Source: Macrotis lagotis (taxonomy: Eukaryota > Chordata > Mammalia > Peramelemorphia > Peramelidae). Taken from it: a stretch of 64,000 nucleotides of DNA. The notes under the pieces were generated by a model that was given only the letters and a program-made list of their open reading frames with translations, did no database searches and was not told the origin of the DNA. The translations under genes were made by a program, and so were the position numbers. Within the stretch, counting starts at the first letter, position 1. Every line of letters begins with the position of its first letter. The stretch spans positions 183,393,128 to 183,457,127 of the forward strand of contig NC_133661.1 in assembly GCF_037893015.1 (NCBI RefSeq), given 5' to 3'. Positions 19,473 to 34,893 of the stretch are shown here, piece by piece.

Positions 19473-20896
19473 TTGTTTAAATTTTTTATTAATATTTTAT
19501 TTATTTTCCAATTATGTATAATAGTAATTTCTACTTAGTTTTTTTGTAAGGTTTTGAACTTTACAATTTTCCCCTACCCTCCCTTTCCTCCCTGCACCAA
19601 CCCCCCACAAAAGGTAGTTTGATAATCTTTACATTGTTTCCATGCTATACATTGACTAAAATTGAATGTGTTGAGAGAGAAATTATATCCTTGAGGAGAA
19701 AATAAAATATTAGAGATATCAAAATTATGTAGTACATAAGACACATTTTAAAGAATTGAAGGTAATAGACTTTGATGTTTGTTTAACCTCCACAGTTCTT
19801 TCTTTGGATACAGCTAGTATTCTCCATTTCAGGTACTCTAAAATTATCCCCGATTATTGCATTGATGGAATGAGTAAGTCCATTAAGGTTGATCATCATC
19901 CCTATGTGGTGTATAGTGTTCTTCTGGTTCTGCACATCTCTCTCAGCATCAGCTCATGTGAATCTTTCCAAACTTCTCTGAAATCTCATCCCTCTTGATT
20001 TCAAATAGAACAATAGTGTTCTATGATATACATATATCACAATTTGTTCAGCCATTTGTCAGTTGATGGACATTCACTCAATTTCCAATTCTTTGCTACC
20101 TTAAACAGGGCTGCTATGAATATTTTTGTACAAGTGATGTTTTTACCCTTTTTAATGATTTCTTCAGGGTATAGACCCAGTAGTGGTATTGTTGGATCAA
20201 AGGGTGTGTACATTTTATTGCCTTTTGGCCATAATTCCAGCTTGTTCCCCAGAAAGTTTGATGAGTTCACAGCTTCACCAACAATATCCCACATTTAATG
20301 TCCCATATTGCCCACATCCCTTCCAACACTGAACATTGTCCTTTCTGGTCATATTGGCCAATCTAATAGATGTGAGATGGTACCTCAGAGCTATTTAATT
20401 TGCATTTATTTAATCAGTAATGATTTAGAGCAATTTTTCATATGTCTATGGGTAGCTTTGATTTCCTCATCTGTAAATTGACTTTGCATATCCTTTGACC
20501 TTCTTGGAAAATGGCTTGTTTTTTTTTTTTATAAATTTGACTCAGTTCTCTGTATATTTTAGAAATGAGTCCTTTGCTAGAACACTAGTTGTAAAAATTC
20601 TTTCCTAGTTCACTACATTTCTTTTTTATCTTGGTTACAGTGGTTTTGTTTGTGCAAAAACTCTTTAATGTAATCAAAATTATCTGATTTGGTTTTACTG
20701 ATGTTCTCCATCTCTTCTTGGTCATAAACTGCTGCCCTTTGCATAGATCTTCCAGGTAAACTACTCCTTGATCTCCTAGTTTGCTTCTAATAATGTATTC
20801 TATGCCTAAATCCTGTACCCATTTTGATCTTAGGGTATAGGGTATAAGGTGTGAGATGTTGGTCTAATCCACATTTCTGCCATACTAACTTCCAAT
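19473..20896 (-). mobile_element. 5'-truncated older L1 with target-site duplication
   Basis: It is flanked by gggaaatacaRaatttct (19455-19472 and 20897-20914). It covers the ORF2 C-terminus (remnant at 20037-20294 minus) and 3' UTR. It is more diverged than the 17180 copy. Confidence 0.85.
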
Positions 20897-21085
20897 GGGA
20901 AATACAGAATTTCTAATCTGAACTGTAAATGTAAATGGGATGAACTCTCCCACAAAACAGAAGCAATTAGAAGAATTAATTATAAAGCAAAATCCTACAA
21001 TATATTGTTTATAAGAAACACATATGAAGCAGAGATACACCACAGAATTAAGGTAAAAGGCTGGATCAAATATATATTATACTAG
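20897..21085 (+). mobile_element. L1 endonuclease N-terminal fragment
   Basis: 'ctgaactgtaaatgtaaatg' starts a degenerate L1 endonuclease. The segment 'tttataagaaacacat' matches the position of the QETH active-site motif, here broken. It continues the spacer at 19279-19472. Confidence 0.5.
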
Positions 21086-22421
21086 ACTAACAGGGAAGAA
21101 CCAAGATGGTTGTGTGAAGCTAATATGCTTCCAGAACTTTTCCCTACCAAAGATAAATGAAGTCTGCTCTGACATTCAAACAACAGATCCCTTCAAGAAA
21201 AAGAGAAGATTCAAAGTAGTTTTTAATGGTAGACATCTCAGAGAATTTTCAGTGCAGGTCTGTCTCTTTGGGGGAAGAGAGGAAGTAAAGACCAGGATGT
21301 GGGATAGTGGGAAAGCCAGCAGGAAGCTTTTAGTCACAGTGCAATCCAAGTCCCAGCAGCTTGACAACAACAGAGGTCGTGGCAGCTAGATAGCAAGCTA
21401 ATAGGGAGGGTCCCAACCTCAAACCCCAGGGAACACTGGGGTAAAAGACAGAACTGGGTCAGGAACAAACCACTGCTGAGCCTGAACCTGGACATAAAGG
21501 AGGAAATGAACCTCTGCAAAGACAAGGCCAGAACCCCTTAGGAACATCATGACCAATGACAAGTCAGGGATTAGACTCCAGCCCCAGGAAAAGAAAATTG
21601 GATCTGTACTCACTATACCCAATAAGAATGAGAAAAAAACTAAAAGAGAACAATTTACAGACAAAGAAGATAATAATACCATGTCTGAAGAATAAATAAA
21701 TCAGTGAAAAATCACTCACAAGGAAATCTCAAAACACTTTATGAACTGGACTCAAATCCAAAAGTTCATCAAAAGGCTTATAAAAAACTAAAAAAAACTG
21801 AAGAAGAGAGGAAGAAGAAAAGTGGAAAAAAAAGAAATGAGAATCCTGCAGGAAAATTAAGAAAAATTGACCAGAGAATTCAACACCTTGAAAAAGAAAC
21901 ACAAAAGGAAGTGAAGAAAATAAAACCCTAAAAATTAGAATTGAACAAGTAGAAATCAATTAATCTGAAAGAGTACAAGATTTCATACACAAAATAAAAA
22001 GCCTGAAAAATGGAAGAGAATGTAAAGTACCTTTTAGGGAAAACAAATGACCTGGAAAATAGATCCAGGACAGAAAAATCTATGAATCATCAGACTACCA
22101 GAAAAAAGAAAATTATAGATCAATCTCCATAATGAATATTGATGCAAAGATCTTTAATACAATTTTAGTGAAGAAATTGCAATTATTACCAGGATAATAT
22201 CCCATGATCAAGCAGGATTTATACCAGGTAGTCAGGGATGGTTCAATATTAAGAAAACGCTCACCATAATTGGACATATCTGTAACAAAATCAACAGAAA
22301 TCATATGATCATCTCAATAGATGCTGAAAAAACCTCTGACAAAATACAGCAGCCATTCCTGTTAAAACACTACAGAGTATAGGAATAAATAAAGAATTTC
22401 TTAAAATAATAAGCTATATCT
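21086..22421 (+). mobile_element. Older L1: 5' end, ORF1 and part of RT (continues at 23381)
   Basis: It begins with 'accaagatggttg', an L1 5' end. A coiled-coil ORF1 remnant follows (21704-21931, Lys/Glu-rich), then 'agaatcatcagactacca', the start of the ORF1 RNA-binding domain. It then jumps at about 22105 directly into reverse transcriptase ('aattatagatcaatctcc'), so the end of ORF1, the endonuclease and the RT start are deleted. It resumes after the inserted L1 at 22422-23380. Confidence 0.7.
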
Positions 22422-23380
22422 GTGCAAAGGCAATTTACAGATGAGGAGATCAAAGTGACCCATAGTCATCTGAAAAACTGCTCTAAATAATTACTTACTA
22501 GAGAAATGCAAATTAAAGAATCTCTAAGGTACCAACTCACACCTCTCAGACTGACCAATATGACCAGAAAGGACAATAATCATTGTTGGAAGGGTTGTGG
22601 GAAACCTGGGACACTAATACATTGTGGGTAGAGCTGTGAACTGATCCTACCTTTCTGGAGAGTAATTTGGAACTATGCCCAAAGGGCAACAAAAATAATG
22701 CATACCCTTTGATCCAGCAATACCACTACTGGGTCTATACCCTGAAGAGATGATGAAAAAGGGTAAAAACATCACTTGTACAAAAATATTCCTAGCAGCC
22801 CTGTTTGTGGTGGCAAAGAATTGGAAATCAAGTAAATGTCCTTCAATTGGAGAATGGCTTAGCAAATTGTGGTATATGTATGTCATGGAACACTATTGTT
22901 CTATTAGAAACCAGGAGGGATGGGATTTCAGGGAAGCCTGGAGGGATTTGCATGAACTGATGCTGAGTGAGATGAGCAGAACCAGAAAAATATTGTACAC
23001 CCTAATAGCAACATGGGCATGATGATCAACCTTGATGGACTTGCTCATTCCATCAGTGCAACAATCAAGGACATTTTGGGACTGTCTGAGATGGAGAATA
23101 CCATCTGTATCCAGAGAAAGAACTGTGGAGTTTGAACAAAGACCAAGGACTATTACCTTTAATTTAGAAAAAACCCGGATATCTTATTGTCTGATCTTGC
23201 TATCTCTTTTACTTTATGTTTCTTCCTTAATGATATGATTTCTCTCTCATCACATTCAATTTGGATCAGTGTATACCTTAGAAGCAATGTAAAGACTGGC
23301 AAATTGATTTTTGTGGGGGTTGAGGGGAGGTAAGATTAGGGGAAAATTGTAAAATTCAAATAAATAAAATCTTAAAAAAG
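22422..23380 (+). mobile_element. 5'-truncated L1 nested inside an older L1
   Basis: It starts at tgtgcaaaggcaatt and runs through the ORF2 C-terminus (22750-23022) to the 3' UTR and A-tail. It is flanked by taataagcYatatct (22407-22421 and 23381-23395). It is much closer to the 1-3115 L1 than its host element is. Confidence 0.9.
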
Positions 23381-25690
23381 TAATAAGCCATATCTCTCTA
23401 AAGCAACAATCATTGTGATAGACTAGAAACATTTCCAATAAGATCAAGGTGAAATAAGTTGCCCATTATCACCACTACTGTTCAATATAGTATTAGAAAT
23501 GTTAGCTTTAGCAATAAGAAAAGAAAAATAAATTGAAGGAATTAGAATTGACAACGAGGAAGCAAAACTTTCATTCTTTGCAGATGATCTGATAGTATGT
23601 TAGAGAACCCTAGACAATCAGCCAAAAACTATTTGAAACAATTAACAATGTCAGTAAACTAGCAGGATATAAAATAAGCAATATAAATCAACAGCATTTC
23701 TAAGAACAACAAAGCCAAAGGACAAGAGATAGAAAGAAAAAAATCCACTTAATATAACTGTAAACAACATAAAATAGTACCTCTCAAAACAAACCCAGAA
23801 ACTTTATGAACACAATTACAAAATATTTTTCACACAAATAAAGTCTTATCTAAACAACTGGAAAAACATCAATTGCTAATGGTTTGGTCAAGCTAATATA
23901 ATAAAAATGACAATTCTACCCAAATTAAATTGCTATATCAATCAAACTGCCAAAAAACTATTTTGCAGAGTTAGAAAAAATAGTAACAAAATTCACCTGA
24001 AACATTAAAAAGTCATGAATATCCAGGGAATTGATGAAAACAATACAAAAGAAGATAGCTTAACTTTTCTATTATAAAGTAGCAGTCATCAAAACTTTCT
24101 GGTGTCTGTTAAGAAACAGAATAATGTACAAGTGAATTAGAATAGGTACAAAAGAAACAGTAGTATATGACAATAGTAATCTATAGTTTGACAAATGCAA
24201 AGACATTAGTTTCTGGGATAAGAACTCATTCTACAAAAACTTCTGGGAAAACTGGAAAATATTATGGCAAAAACTAGGCAAAGATACACATCTCACAACT
24301 TAAATTATAAAGAGGTCAAGGGTGCAGAATTTAGACATAAAAGGCAATACCATAGACCAATTAGCAGATCAAGAAATGCTTTATATGCCAGATCTATGGA
24401 AAGGGGGAAATTTATCACCAAATAAGAAACAGAGTATATTATAAATTGCAAAATAAATGAATTTGACTCTATTAAATTAAAAAGGTTTTGTAATTATAAA
24501 ATCAATGCTGGCAAGATTAGAAGGAAAACAGAAAACTGAGACACAATTTTCACACATTGGATTTCTGATAAAAAAAAATTTAAATTTATAGAAAATTGAA
24601 TCAAATTTATAAGGTTGCAAGTTATTCCCCAATTGATAAATGGTCAAAGAGCATAATCAATAAATTTTCAACTGAAGAAATTACAACTATATATAATCAT
24701 ATGAAAAAAATGCTCCAAATCTTTATTGGTTAGAGAAACACAAATTAAAACTACTAAGAGTTACTACCACATATCTATCAGATTGGCTAAGATGAAAAAA
24801 ATGATGACAAAGATGACAAAATGATCAATGTTGGAGAGGTTGTGGGAAGATTGTCACTTTAATGCACTACCGGCAGATTGTGAACTAATCCAACCATTCT
24901 AGAACAATGCCCAAAAAATCAATAAAAATGATCTTACTCTTCGATCCAGTAAACCAATAATAGAACTATATCTAAAAGAAATCATAAAAAAATGGGAAAA
25001 CCAGATATATTCAAGAATATTTATAATGACTCTTTTTATAATGACAAAGAGTTGGAAATTGAGGGGATGTCCTTTACTTGGGGAAGGGTTGAACAAACCA
25101 TGGTATATGAGTGTTATGAAGTACTATTGTTCTATAAGAAACTATGAATGGTTGGACTTTAGAGAACTAAGGAAAGAATTACACAAACTTATGCTGAGTG
25201 AAGGGAGCAGAATCAAGGGAACATTGTACATATTACCAACATTTCAAGCTGATCAACTATGATGGATGCTGTTCCTTTCATCAGGTTCAGAGGTCTAGGA
25301 CAACCCTGGGAGACCTGTTATGCACAATGCCATCCACATCTTAAGGAGAAAAATGAGCAAATAAAAATCCACAGAATCTGAATGGAAACTATATTCACTT
25401 TTTTAAAGCTTTTCTTATGTTCTTTTTCATTGTTATCCCATAGTTTTCTTTCTTTTCCCTTAGTTCTCATTCCTCATACAGAAAATGACTCATAGGCAAA
25501 CATGTTAAACACAAATGTACATGTGCAGCTTTTACCAGATTGTTTGCCATTGAAGGGAAGGGGATGAAAAGAAAAGGTGATAGAAAAATGTGTAACATAA
25601 ATATGCAAGTGGTTGAATGTTGAAAAACTTTCATAAGATATAATTGGAAAAATATGAATCAAAAATACTAATAACATTTTCATATATATA
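23381..25690 (+). mobile_element. Older L1: RT to 3' UTR (continuation)
   Basis: 'cccattatcaccactactgt' and 'ctttgcagatgatctgat' mark the RT. The C-terminal region with 'ggtatatgagtgttatgaag' (25026-25262) and an AT-rich 3' UTR follow to about 25690. Many stops. Confidence 0.75.
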
Positions 25691-25699
25691 ATAGTTTGA

Positions 25700-26660
25700 C
25701 CTCAAAGAGTGCTTTATTATTATCTTTAATATTTCCTCATATTTCTTTTGAATCTTTTATATTGAATTTTCCATTGAGTTCTGGTCTTTTTGTTGCAAAT
25801 ATTTAAAAAGTCTTTGCCTCCATGAATGTCCTTTTCTTTTTTTTAAATTCAGGATTGTATTCAATCTTGATGAGTAAGTTATTCTGGGACACAACCCCAG
25901 CTCTTTTTCTCTTCAAATTATAATGTTTCAAGATATGTCCCCTTTAAGAGTAGAAACTGCTAGTTCTTGAGAAATCTTAACTGTCTTTCTGCAGTATTTG
26001 AATTGCTACTTTTCCTTTTTGCTTACAATATTTTTTTCCTTAACCTGGGAGCTTTCAAACTTGGCTATGACATTTGTTTAAGTTTTCTTCTTGGAACAGA
26101 GTATTTTTTTCTTCTATTTTTATCTATTTCTGCTGTAACTTTTTAGAACTTCAGGGCAATTTTCATTAATAATTTCTTATAACATCATATCCAGTTTCTT
26201 TTTTTAATCATAACTTTTAGGTATTCCAACAATTCTTATATTGTCTCTCATATATCTCTTTTTTTCAGATAAATTGCCTTTCTAATGTGATTTCAGATCT
26301 CTTCTTTTTTAGTTTTATTATTTCTTGGTATCTCATAATGTCATTCAGTTCTTCATGCCCAATTCTAATTTTCAATGAATTATTTTTTTCCCTTAAGCTT
26401 TTGGATCCCTTTTACCAATTTATTAATTTTCTTTTCATAATTTTCTTGAATTGTTTTTATTTTTCCCTATTTTTTCCTCATTTTCTATTATTTGATTTTT
26501 TAAATACCTTTTAAAGGTCTTCCAAGAGCTCCTTTTGGATCTGTGACCATTTGATATTATTCTTTGGGGATAAGAGTGACTTTTTTTTAACCTCACAACC
26601 TTCTTCTAAAGAGACCAGATCTTCTTTTATACCAAAGTAACTGTCTATGATTATTTTTCC
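25700..26660 (-). mobile_element. L1/HAL1 ORF1-region fragment, inverted
   Basis: The text 'gagttctggtctttttgttg' and the following coiled-coil-like T/C-rich stretch parallel the inverted ORF1 regions at 35950-36700 and 44340-45200. It is degenerate, with no usable frame. Confidence 0.5.
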
Positions 26661-26734
26661 TGTGCTCAGTCATTTTTTATTTTGTTTTACTTCATTTTTA
26701 GTAGCTTATTATTATTGTAACAAATCTAATCAAG

Positions 26735-26985
26735 TGTTTATATTTTCAAAGAGGACCATTGACACAATGAAAGTGATATCTTAATTTTACTTTATTTTTA
26801 GTAGCTTATTATTATTATTATTATAAAAATATAATCAAGTTCTTATCTCTATATTTTCAAAGAGGACCATTGACACCAAGAAAGTGATATTTTAATTGAC
26901 TTTAAATGAGACAGAGATGTGCAAAGTATTCAGCCTCAGTCTCTACTCCAGCGATATTGAAGTATAATGGCAAAAGAAAAGTCAT
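26735..26985 (+). repeat. SINE relic, two partial copies
   Basis: 'tttcaaagaggaccattgac' occurs twice about 110 bp apart, each resembling the head of the SINE at 27802. Confidence 0.5.
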
Positions 26986-27632
26986 GAAAACTAGCAATAG
27001 CTCTGGATGCAGTGGGAGATCTTGGTCTTTTTTAAATTAAGGTCTTTCCCAGGTTTCACAACTGCTTTTTAATTTAAGGTAATGATTTAAGGTTGGACAG
27101 AATCCATAAAATATCTAGTCTGATTTGATTTGTAAATGTATAAAATAAGACCCAGATTATTTAATGACTTCTCAACTTCCCTCAAGTAGAAATTTAAAAA
27201 AACAAGATTTTGTATGAATAAGAATGGAGAAGAGAGAAGAAGAACAGATTCTTGACTGAATGGTTTTTTGGTGTTCCATATTTTGAAGGAGGTACCTTTC
27301 TGAAAGACATTGAAATCTAAATTGTGACCATGTAGTTGGATGGAGATTGCTGTATATGAGGAGTTAAGAAGTCTAGTCAAAGTTCATGGAATGATCATAG
27401 AAGATGGGATAATGAGGAAAACTCTCAGGAAGGAATTGAAGCTGTTGATAAAGCTGAGAGAATTAACCAGAGGTTAGTTAATCAATAAAAAGACTTTTAC
27501 TAGTACCTATTGCATACCAAGCTAGGCTTTGGGGAAACAAAGACAGAAAGCTATGACAAATTTTCTACATACTTTCAAGTATTAAATGAATGATAGCAAG
27601 GATGAAAAAGTATGGTATATAGTTGCAATGTT
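26986..27632. other. Unassigned host sequence
   Basis: No recognisable gene or repeat. A 97-residue minus-strand frame (27087-27380) shows no family signature. Confidence 0.45.
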
Positions 27633-27642
27633 TGTCCTTCAT

Positions 27643-27801
27643 TTTCTTTTCTTTTCTTTTTTTTTGCAAGGCAAATGGGGTTAAGTGGCTTGCCCAAGGC
27701 CACACAGCTAGGTAATTATTAGGTGTCTGAGACCAGATTTGAACCCAGGTACTCCTGACTCCAAGGCCAGTGCTTTATCCACTACACCACCTAGCCACCC
27801 C
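27643..27801 (-). mobile_element. WSINE1-like SINE inserted in another SINE
   Basis: T-rich head, 'ggggttaagtggcttgccca', ending 'ccacctagccacccc'. It is flanked by tgtccttcat (27633-27642 and 27802-27811), which is the start of the SINE it landed in. Confidence 0.9.
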
Positions 27802-28105
27802 TGTCCTTCATCTTCAAAGAAAGCCATGATATCATGGTAGGTGATGCCATGACAAGCACATGAACTGGATTTGAATGAGGGGGTGCTGTGCTAAGTTACC
27901 AGCCTCACTTTCTCCTCCAGAGCCATCTGGATCCCATGGTCAGATATGAATCAGGATGACTGGAAATGGCCCTGGATGCCAGGCAGTCAGGTCAAGTGAC
28001 TTACTTAAGGTCACATAGTTAGTGTCAAATATCTGAGGCCAGATTTGAATTCCTGTCTTCCTGACTTCAAGGTTAGTGCCCTATCCACTGTACCACCTAG
28101 CTGCA
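27802..28105 (+). repeat. SINE of the same family as 12010-12290
   Basis: 'ccatgatatcatggtaggtg', 'gccatctggatcccatggtc', then a tRNA-SINE-like tail 'ccactgtaccacctagctgc'. Confidence 0.65.
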
Positions 28106-28127
28106 GACATATAGATATGATGATGAT

Positions 28128-28133
28128 GATGAC

Positions 28134-28172
<39 letters not shown>

Positions 28173-28385
28173 TAATATTTATATAATGGTTACTATATGC
28201 TAAACACTTTACAATTAATATTTCATTTGGAGCCACACACTAACCCTAGGAAATAGTTGCTATCTTTATCCCTTTATTATGAATGAGAAACCTGAGACAC
28301 ACCTAGATTAAGTGATTTGCCCAGGCCACACAGCTACTAAATGTCTGGGACTGAATTTGAATTAAAGTCCTCCTAGCTCCAAAAA
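28128..28385 (+). repeat. (ATA)n run plus MIR relic
   Basis: A TAA microsatellite at 28132-28170 precedes a MIR with 'gagaaacctgagacacacct' and 'ggccacacagctactaaatg'. Confidence 0.65.
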
Positions 28386-28727
28386 GATAGATTTATCTAC
28401 TTACATTTTTTTGCTACTACTCACTACTAACATGACACAATTTACAGAAACCTTCCTTCAGTATACTTATTATCTATTAGCTGTTGTGGGAAATGGGTTT
28501 AAAGATGTGAATACTTTTGAGGACTATGACTCATAAATACCATTGCTCATTTTCTGAGGTCAACTATGAAAATGTGTTTCCTTGGATAAAGTCAGTGATT
28601 TCCTTTCCAGATCCTCAGTTAAACCATGTACAGCCATCTTTGGTCCCAGCCCACTTCCATTCTGGGTTTTCAGATTATCTGTTGGATGCTGCAGTTGGTA
28701 GATATCTGATCTCTTGTTATTTGAAGA
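28386..28727. other. Sequence 3' of the TCR V segment, nothing recognised
   Basis: No coding or repeat signal beyond the recombination signal that starts at 28728. Confidence 0.5.
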
Positions 28728-28766
28728 AGTTTTTGTAAAGCTTTCCTTGTCATATTTCTCTCTGTG
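28728..28766 (-). promoter_or_regulatory. V recombination signal sequence, 23-bp spacer
   Basis: On the minus strand, heptamer cacagag (28760-28766) is followed by exactly 23 bases and nonamer acaaaaact (28728-28736). RAG1/RAG2 use this to join the V to a J or D segment. A 23-bp spacer is what TRAV and TRDV segments carry. Confidence 0.92.
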
Positions 28767-29306
28767 GATCTATAGCACAGAAATACACCGAGGAGTCTCC
28801 AGGCTCTAAGGCAGAGATGATGAGACTGATAGAGGTGGTTGCTTTCTGGAAGTTCACAGAATATCGATTGTCATGTGCATATACTTGATCTTCTGAATGC
28901 TGATAAATAAGGAAAACCATTTCCCCACTAGGAGACTGCTTGTACCAGAGCAAAGCATAATAACTGAAACTGGTGGAATATTTGCAGTTGAGAGTTGCAG
29001 CCTTCCCTTCTTGCATAGATATTGCTGTTGGGGTTTGAGTGACAGTTTGTGCCATGCCAGCTCCTGTGGAGGGGTATAAAAACATGAAACTGAAGAAATT
29101 CCCAACATGATTCAAAGTATTTGCAGACAACCACAAAGCAAAAGCAACTGCAATCTAGTACCTATCCCTCCTTCTCTTTCACCAGCACAAAACCTCTTGA
29201 CATGCCCAACCAACTTTCCATCAATGACTCAATTTCCCACTTGCTAACTGTTCATACCAAGGCAGATGAAGGCTATGAATGCGCACAGCAGGTTGGAGAG
29301 TAACAT
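28767..29306 (-). CDS. TRAV: T-cell receptor alpha/delta variable segment, TRAV14/DV4-like
   Basis: Two exons on the minus strand. The leader exon (29258-29306) starts at ATG 29306, encodes MLLSNLLCAFIAFICL plus one base and ends at a gtatga donor. The 194-bp intron ends cctccacag. The V exon (28767-29063) opens in phase with AQTVTQTP. It has the first cysteine in LNCKY, the tryptophan in LLWYKQ, the FR3 motif RYSVNFQKA, and the second cysteine in DSSVYFCAI, next to the recombination signal. All core immunoglobulin-fold residues are present and no stop is seen, so it looks functional. The FR2 motif GEMVFLIYQ and the FR3 pattern point to the TRAV14/DV4 or TRDV1 group; I favour TRAV14/DV4. The product would pair with TCR beta or gamma at the T-cell surface after rearrangement. 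Confidence 0.93.
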
Positions 29307-29994
29307 AATAGTGATCCTTCTCTCAGCGTAATGTGAATTGTTGTGTACTGAAGCCCGGTATAATCCTGCTCAGAATGTCAATCTTCTACTCATGTAGCAC
29401 CAGAATAGGAAATAGAGGGAGAAGCAGGCAACCAATCAAGATGCACCTTTGCACATTTATCTGTTCATAACCCCTCCCCCACCTCTTTTCCATCAAGGAA
29501 CAAGCCTCTGGCTATACTTTTAATTGAAATGGTAAAGAAAAGTTGTTCAAACCTTACCATGTCCTTGGTATGAAAGAAGGAAGAGGGAGGAGAAAACTGG
29601 CAAAGTCCTTTAAAGGAAATATATTCAGTCCTATAACTGAGGGGGTAGGGATACAAATGGAGCTGAGATACAAATGGAAAAAAGAGGCACCTTAGGATGA
29701 CAGTGCTCTGTGATTTGGCTCTGTGACTTTTCTTTTTAGAAAATGTAGTGATGCAGGGAATCATGGGCAAAAGACTATGATGCTGGGAGTTACGGACATA
29801 AGAGATTCATAATTGGAAATAGATTTTGTAACCCTTTATACACTATTCAATTTTGTAAAAATGTTATCTGCTCCTGTAATATAAATTGACTCCTATTATT
29901 CCATTATTATATTCCTAACATCTCCTCATTACCAGCCCCCAACTGTACACAGAAAGTAGGCAAGAAAATAAAAAGCAGACTCACCAAGTTTTAG
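29307..29994. other. TCR V upstream region (promoter side)
   Basis: An inverted CCAAT-type motif (accaatca, 29431-29438) lies about 125 bases upstream of the leader ATG on the minus strand and is a candidate promoter element. I recognise nothing else. Confidence 0.35.
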
Positions 29995-30003
29995 CCCAGT
30001 TGG

Positions 30004-30045
30004 CTGGTTCTCTGTCTCTCTGTTTCTGTCTCTCTGTCTCTCTGT

Positions 30046-30084
<39 letters not shown>

Positions 30085-30220
30085 TGTGTTTCTTTCTCTC
30101 TTGGCCTCTTTCTGCCGCTGTCTCCCTCTCTGTTTCTGTCTGTCTGCCTGTCTCTCTGCCTCTGTTTGCTTCTGACTCTGTCTTTCTGTCTCTCTCTTTC
30201 CATCTCTCTTTCTCTCAAAC
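30004..30220. repeat. (TCTG/TG)n low-complexity tract
   Basis: Pyrimidine-rich CTCTGT repeats surround a (TG)n run at 30049-30080. Open frames over it are composition artefacts. Confidence 0.9.
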
Positions 30221-30334
30221 CTTGCCTAGCCTATCCTCAAAGTGCTTACAGCTTCTCCAGGAGGAGAAAAGATATTAATCTGTACATTTTGCATGCTTGA
30301 ATAATAAATACTGAGCAGTTTTAAAATCCCAGGT
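30221..30334 (+). repeat. LTR 3' part (continues at 33446)
   Basis: 'gcttctccaggaggagaa', an aataaa and 'taaaatccca' match, in opposite orientation, 59160-59290. The LTR is cut by the PPP4R3B retrocopy and resumes at 33446-33485. Confidence 0.55.
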
Positions 30335-30349
30335 CTGTGTGTGAATTCT

Positions 30350-33430
<3,081 letters not shown>

Positions 33431-33445
33431 CTGTGTGTGAATTCT

Positions 33446-33485
33446 TTCACCATTCAATGTCTCTCAATCTTAAATTGGTTAAACC
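33446..33485 (+). repeat. LTR end (continuation of 30221-30334)
   Basis: 'tctcaatcttaaattggt' matches the inverted LTR end at 59117-59140. Confidence 0.45.
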
Positions 33486-33509
33486 AACCCTGGCAACAGT
33501 AGTTTGTTA

Positions 33510-33826
33510 TTCACAATCATATGAAAGATTGCTTCAAATCCCTAATAATTTGGAAAATATGAAGATCATATTGCAAAAATGATAAAAGACAAAATAATTA
33601 ACATGGAATAATTGATGCTTAAAGACAAAAGCATTAATATACTGCTGGTGAAGGTGTCCCATATGCTGGAAAATAAATAGGAACAATGCTAAGAGGGTGA
33701 CTAAAACATCTATACTCATATATCCAGAAATCTTTCCACTAAAAATATTTAGTCCATGGATATAAAAAAAACAAAAAGATCTTATACATTCAAAAACAAT
33801 CATAATTGTACTGTGTGTGTGTCTAT

Positions 33827-33876
<50 letters not shown>

Positions 33877-34380
33877 TGTGTATGTGTGTGTGTGAGTATG
33901 TGTGTGTCTCAGGGGGAAGGGAGGTGAAGAGTGGTTAAACAAATTGTAGTATAAAAATGTAACAGAATAGTACTATGGTATATGAAAAACTAAATAGGAA
34001 AAATACAGAGAATTATGGGGAAATTCATATAAACTAATGAAGAATAGGGCAAGCAGAACCATGAGAGCAATATTCCCAAATGACTAGATAATATAAACAA
34101 AGAACCTAAAAACAAAACCACCCACCATTTAATCATTTTTACTATGCTTGCCCTGAAAAGAGTGGAGAAAATGCACTTCCTTCCCTTCATTTCAGAAGTG
34201 GAGAACTGTTAGTGTGAGATGATGCATATACTATCTGACATTGTCAATATTGGAGGTTTTTGAAGAAATATTTTTAAAAAATCTCTTTTCATTCTTTTGT
34301 TCATTGGTTGGAGAGGGAGTAAAAATATATTTGGTTAATAATATGATGGAAAAATAAAAAAGTGTCAACTTTTAAAAAAT
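33510..34380 (+). mobile_element. Old L1 3' end
   Basis: 'tcatatgaaagattgcttca', 'tactatggtatatgaaaaac' and 'gggcaagcagaaccatgaga' follow the order of the L1 ORF2 C-terminus seen elsewhere here. It is interrupted by a (TG)n expansion at 33812-33905. Confidence 0.6.
33812..33905. repeat. (TG)n microsatellite
   Basis: A long TG run with a few TATG interruptions. Confidence 0.95.
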
Positions 34381-34884
34381 GTTAATAAAATGCATATAAT
34401 TTGAGATGAGAGCAGTCATAAGTTAACCTTGATTGGAGGAACTAGCTAAATACTAGGTGACAGTTACTGATCTCCCCAATGAAGTTGAATGAAGAGCATT
34501 ACACTCAAAATATACTGATTTCACATTTCAATTATTTGTTTGCTGGATTTCTCTTTTTATTTCAAGTGTACTTCTTTGAGCCACATTTTATAAAATGGAT
34601 ATTTTGTACTGCTTATATCCTAGGACTGTTCTGAGGATTATATCTCTAAAAGTGTTTTATTAGAGAAGTTTTTAAGCTTTCTGTGAAAGTAAAGGTCTTC
34701 TGAAGGTTCTTAATTTCACTCATGTTTTTCAGTTAGGGAACAAAGTACAGGAATTATTGCCCCCCATTTTACAAAGGTAAATGAAGGTATTCAGAAAATA
34801 TTACTCAGCACTATATAGGAAGTCAGGGTAGTTTTTGCACTGGAATATCTCATCTTTTTATAAGTGAGCATCCATTGATCTGGT
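34381..34884. other. Unassigned host sequence
   Basis: No gene seen. Confidence 0.45.
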
Positions 34885-34893
34885 TAAGACTCA

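Noticed and set aside
30000-30300. Open frames in both strands with Arg/Glu or Cys/Val/Ser repeats
   Set aside because: Composition artefacts of the CT/TG low-complexity tract.
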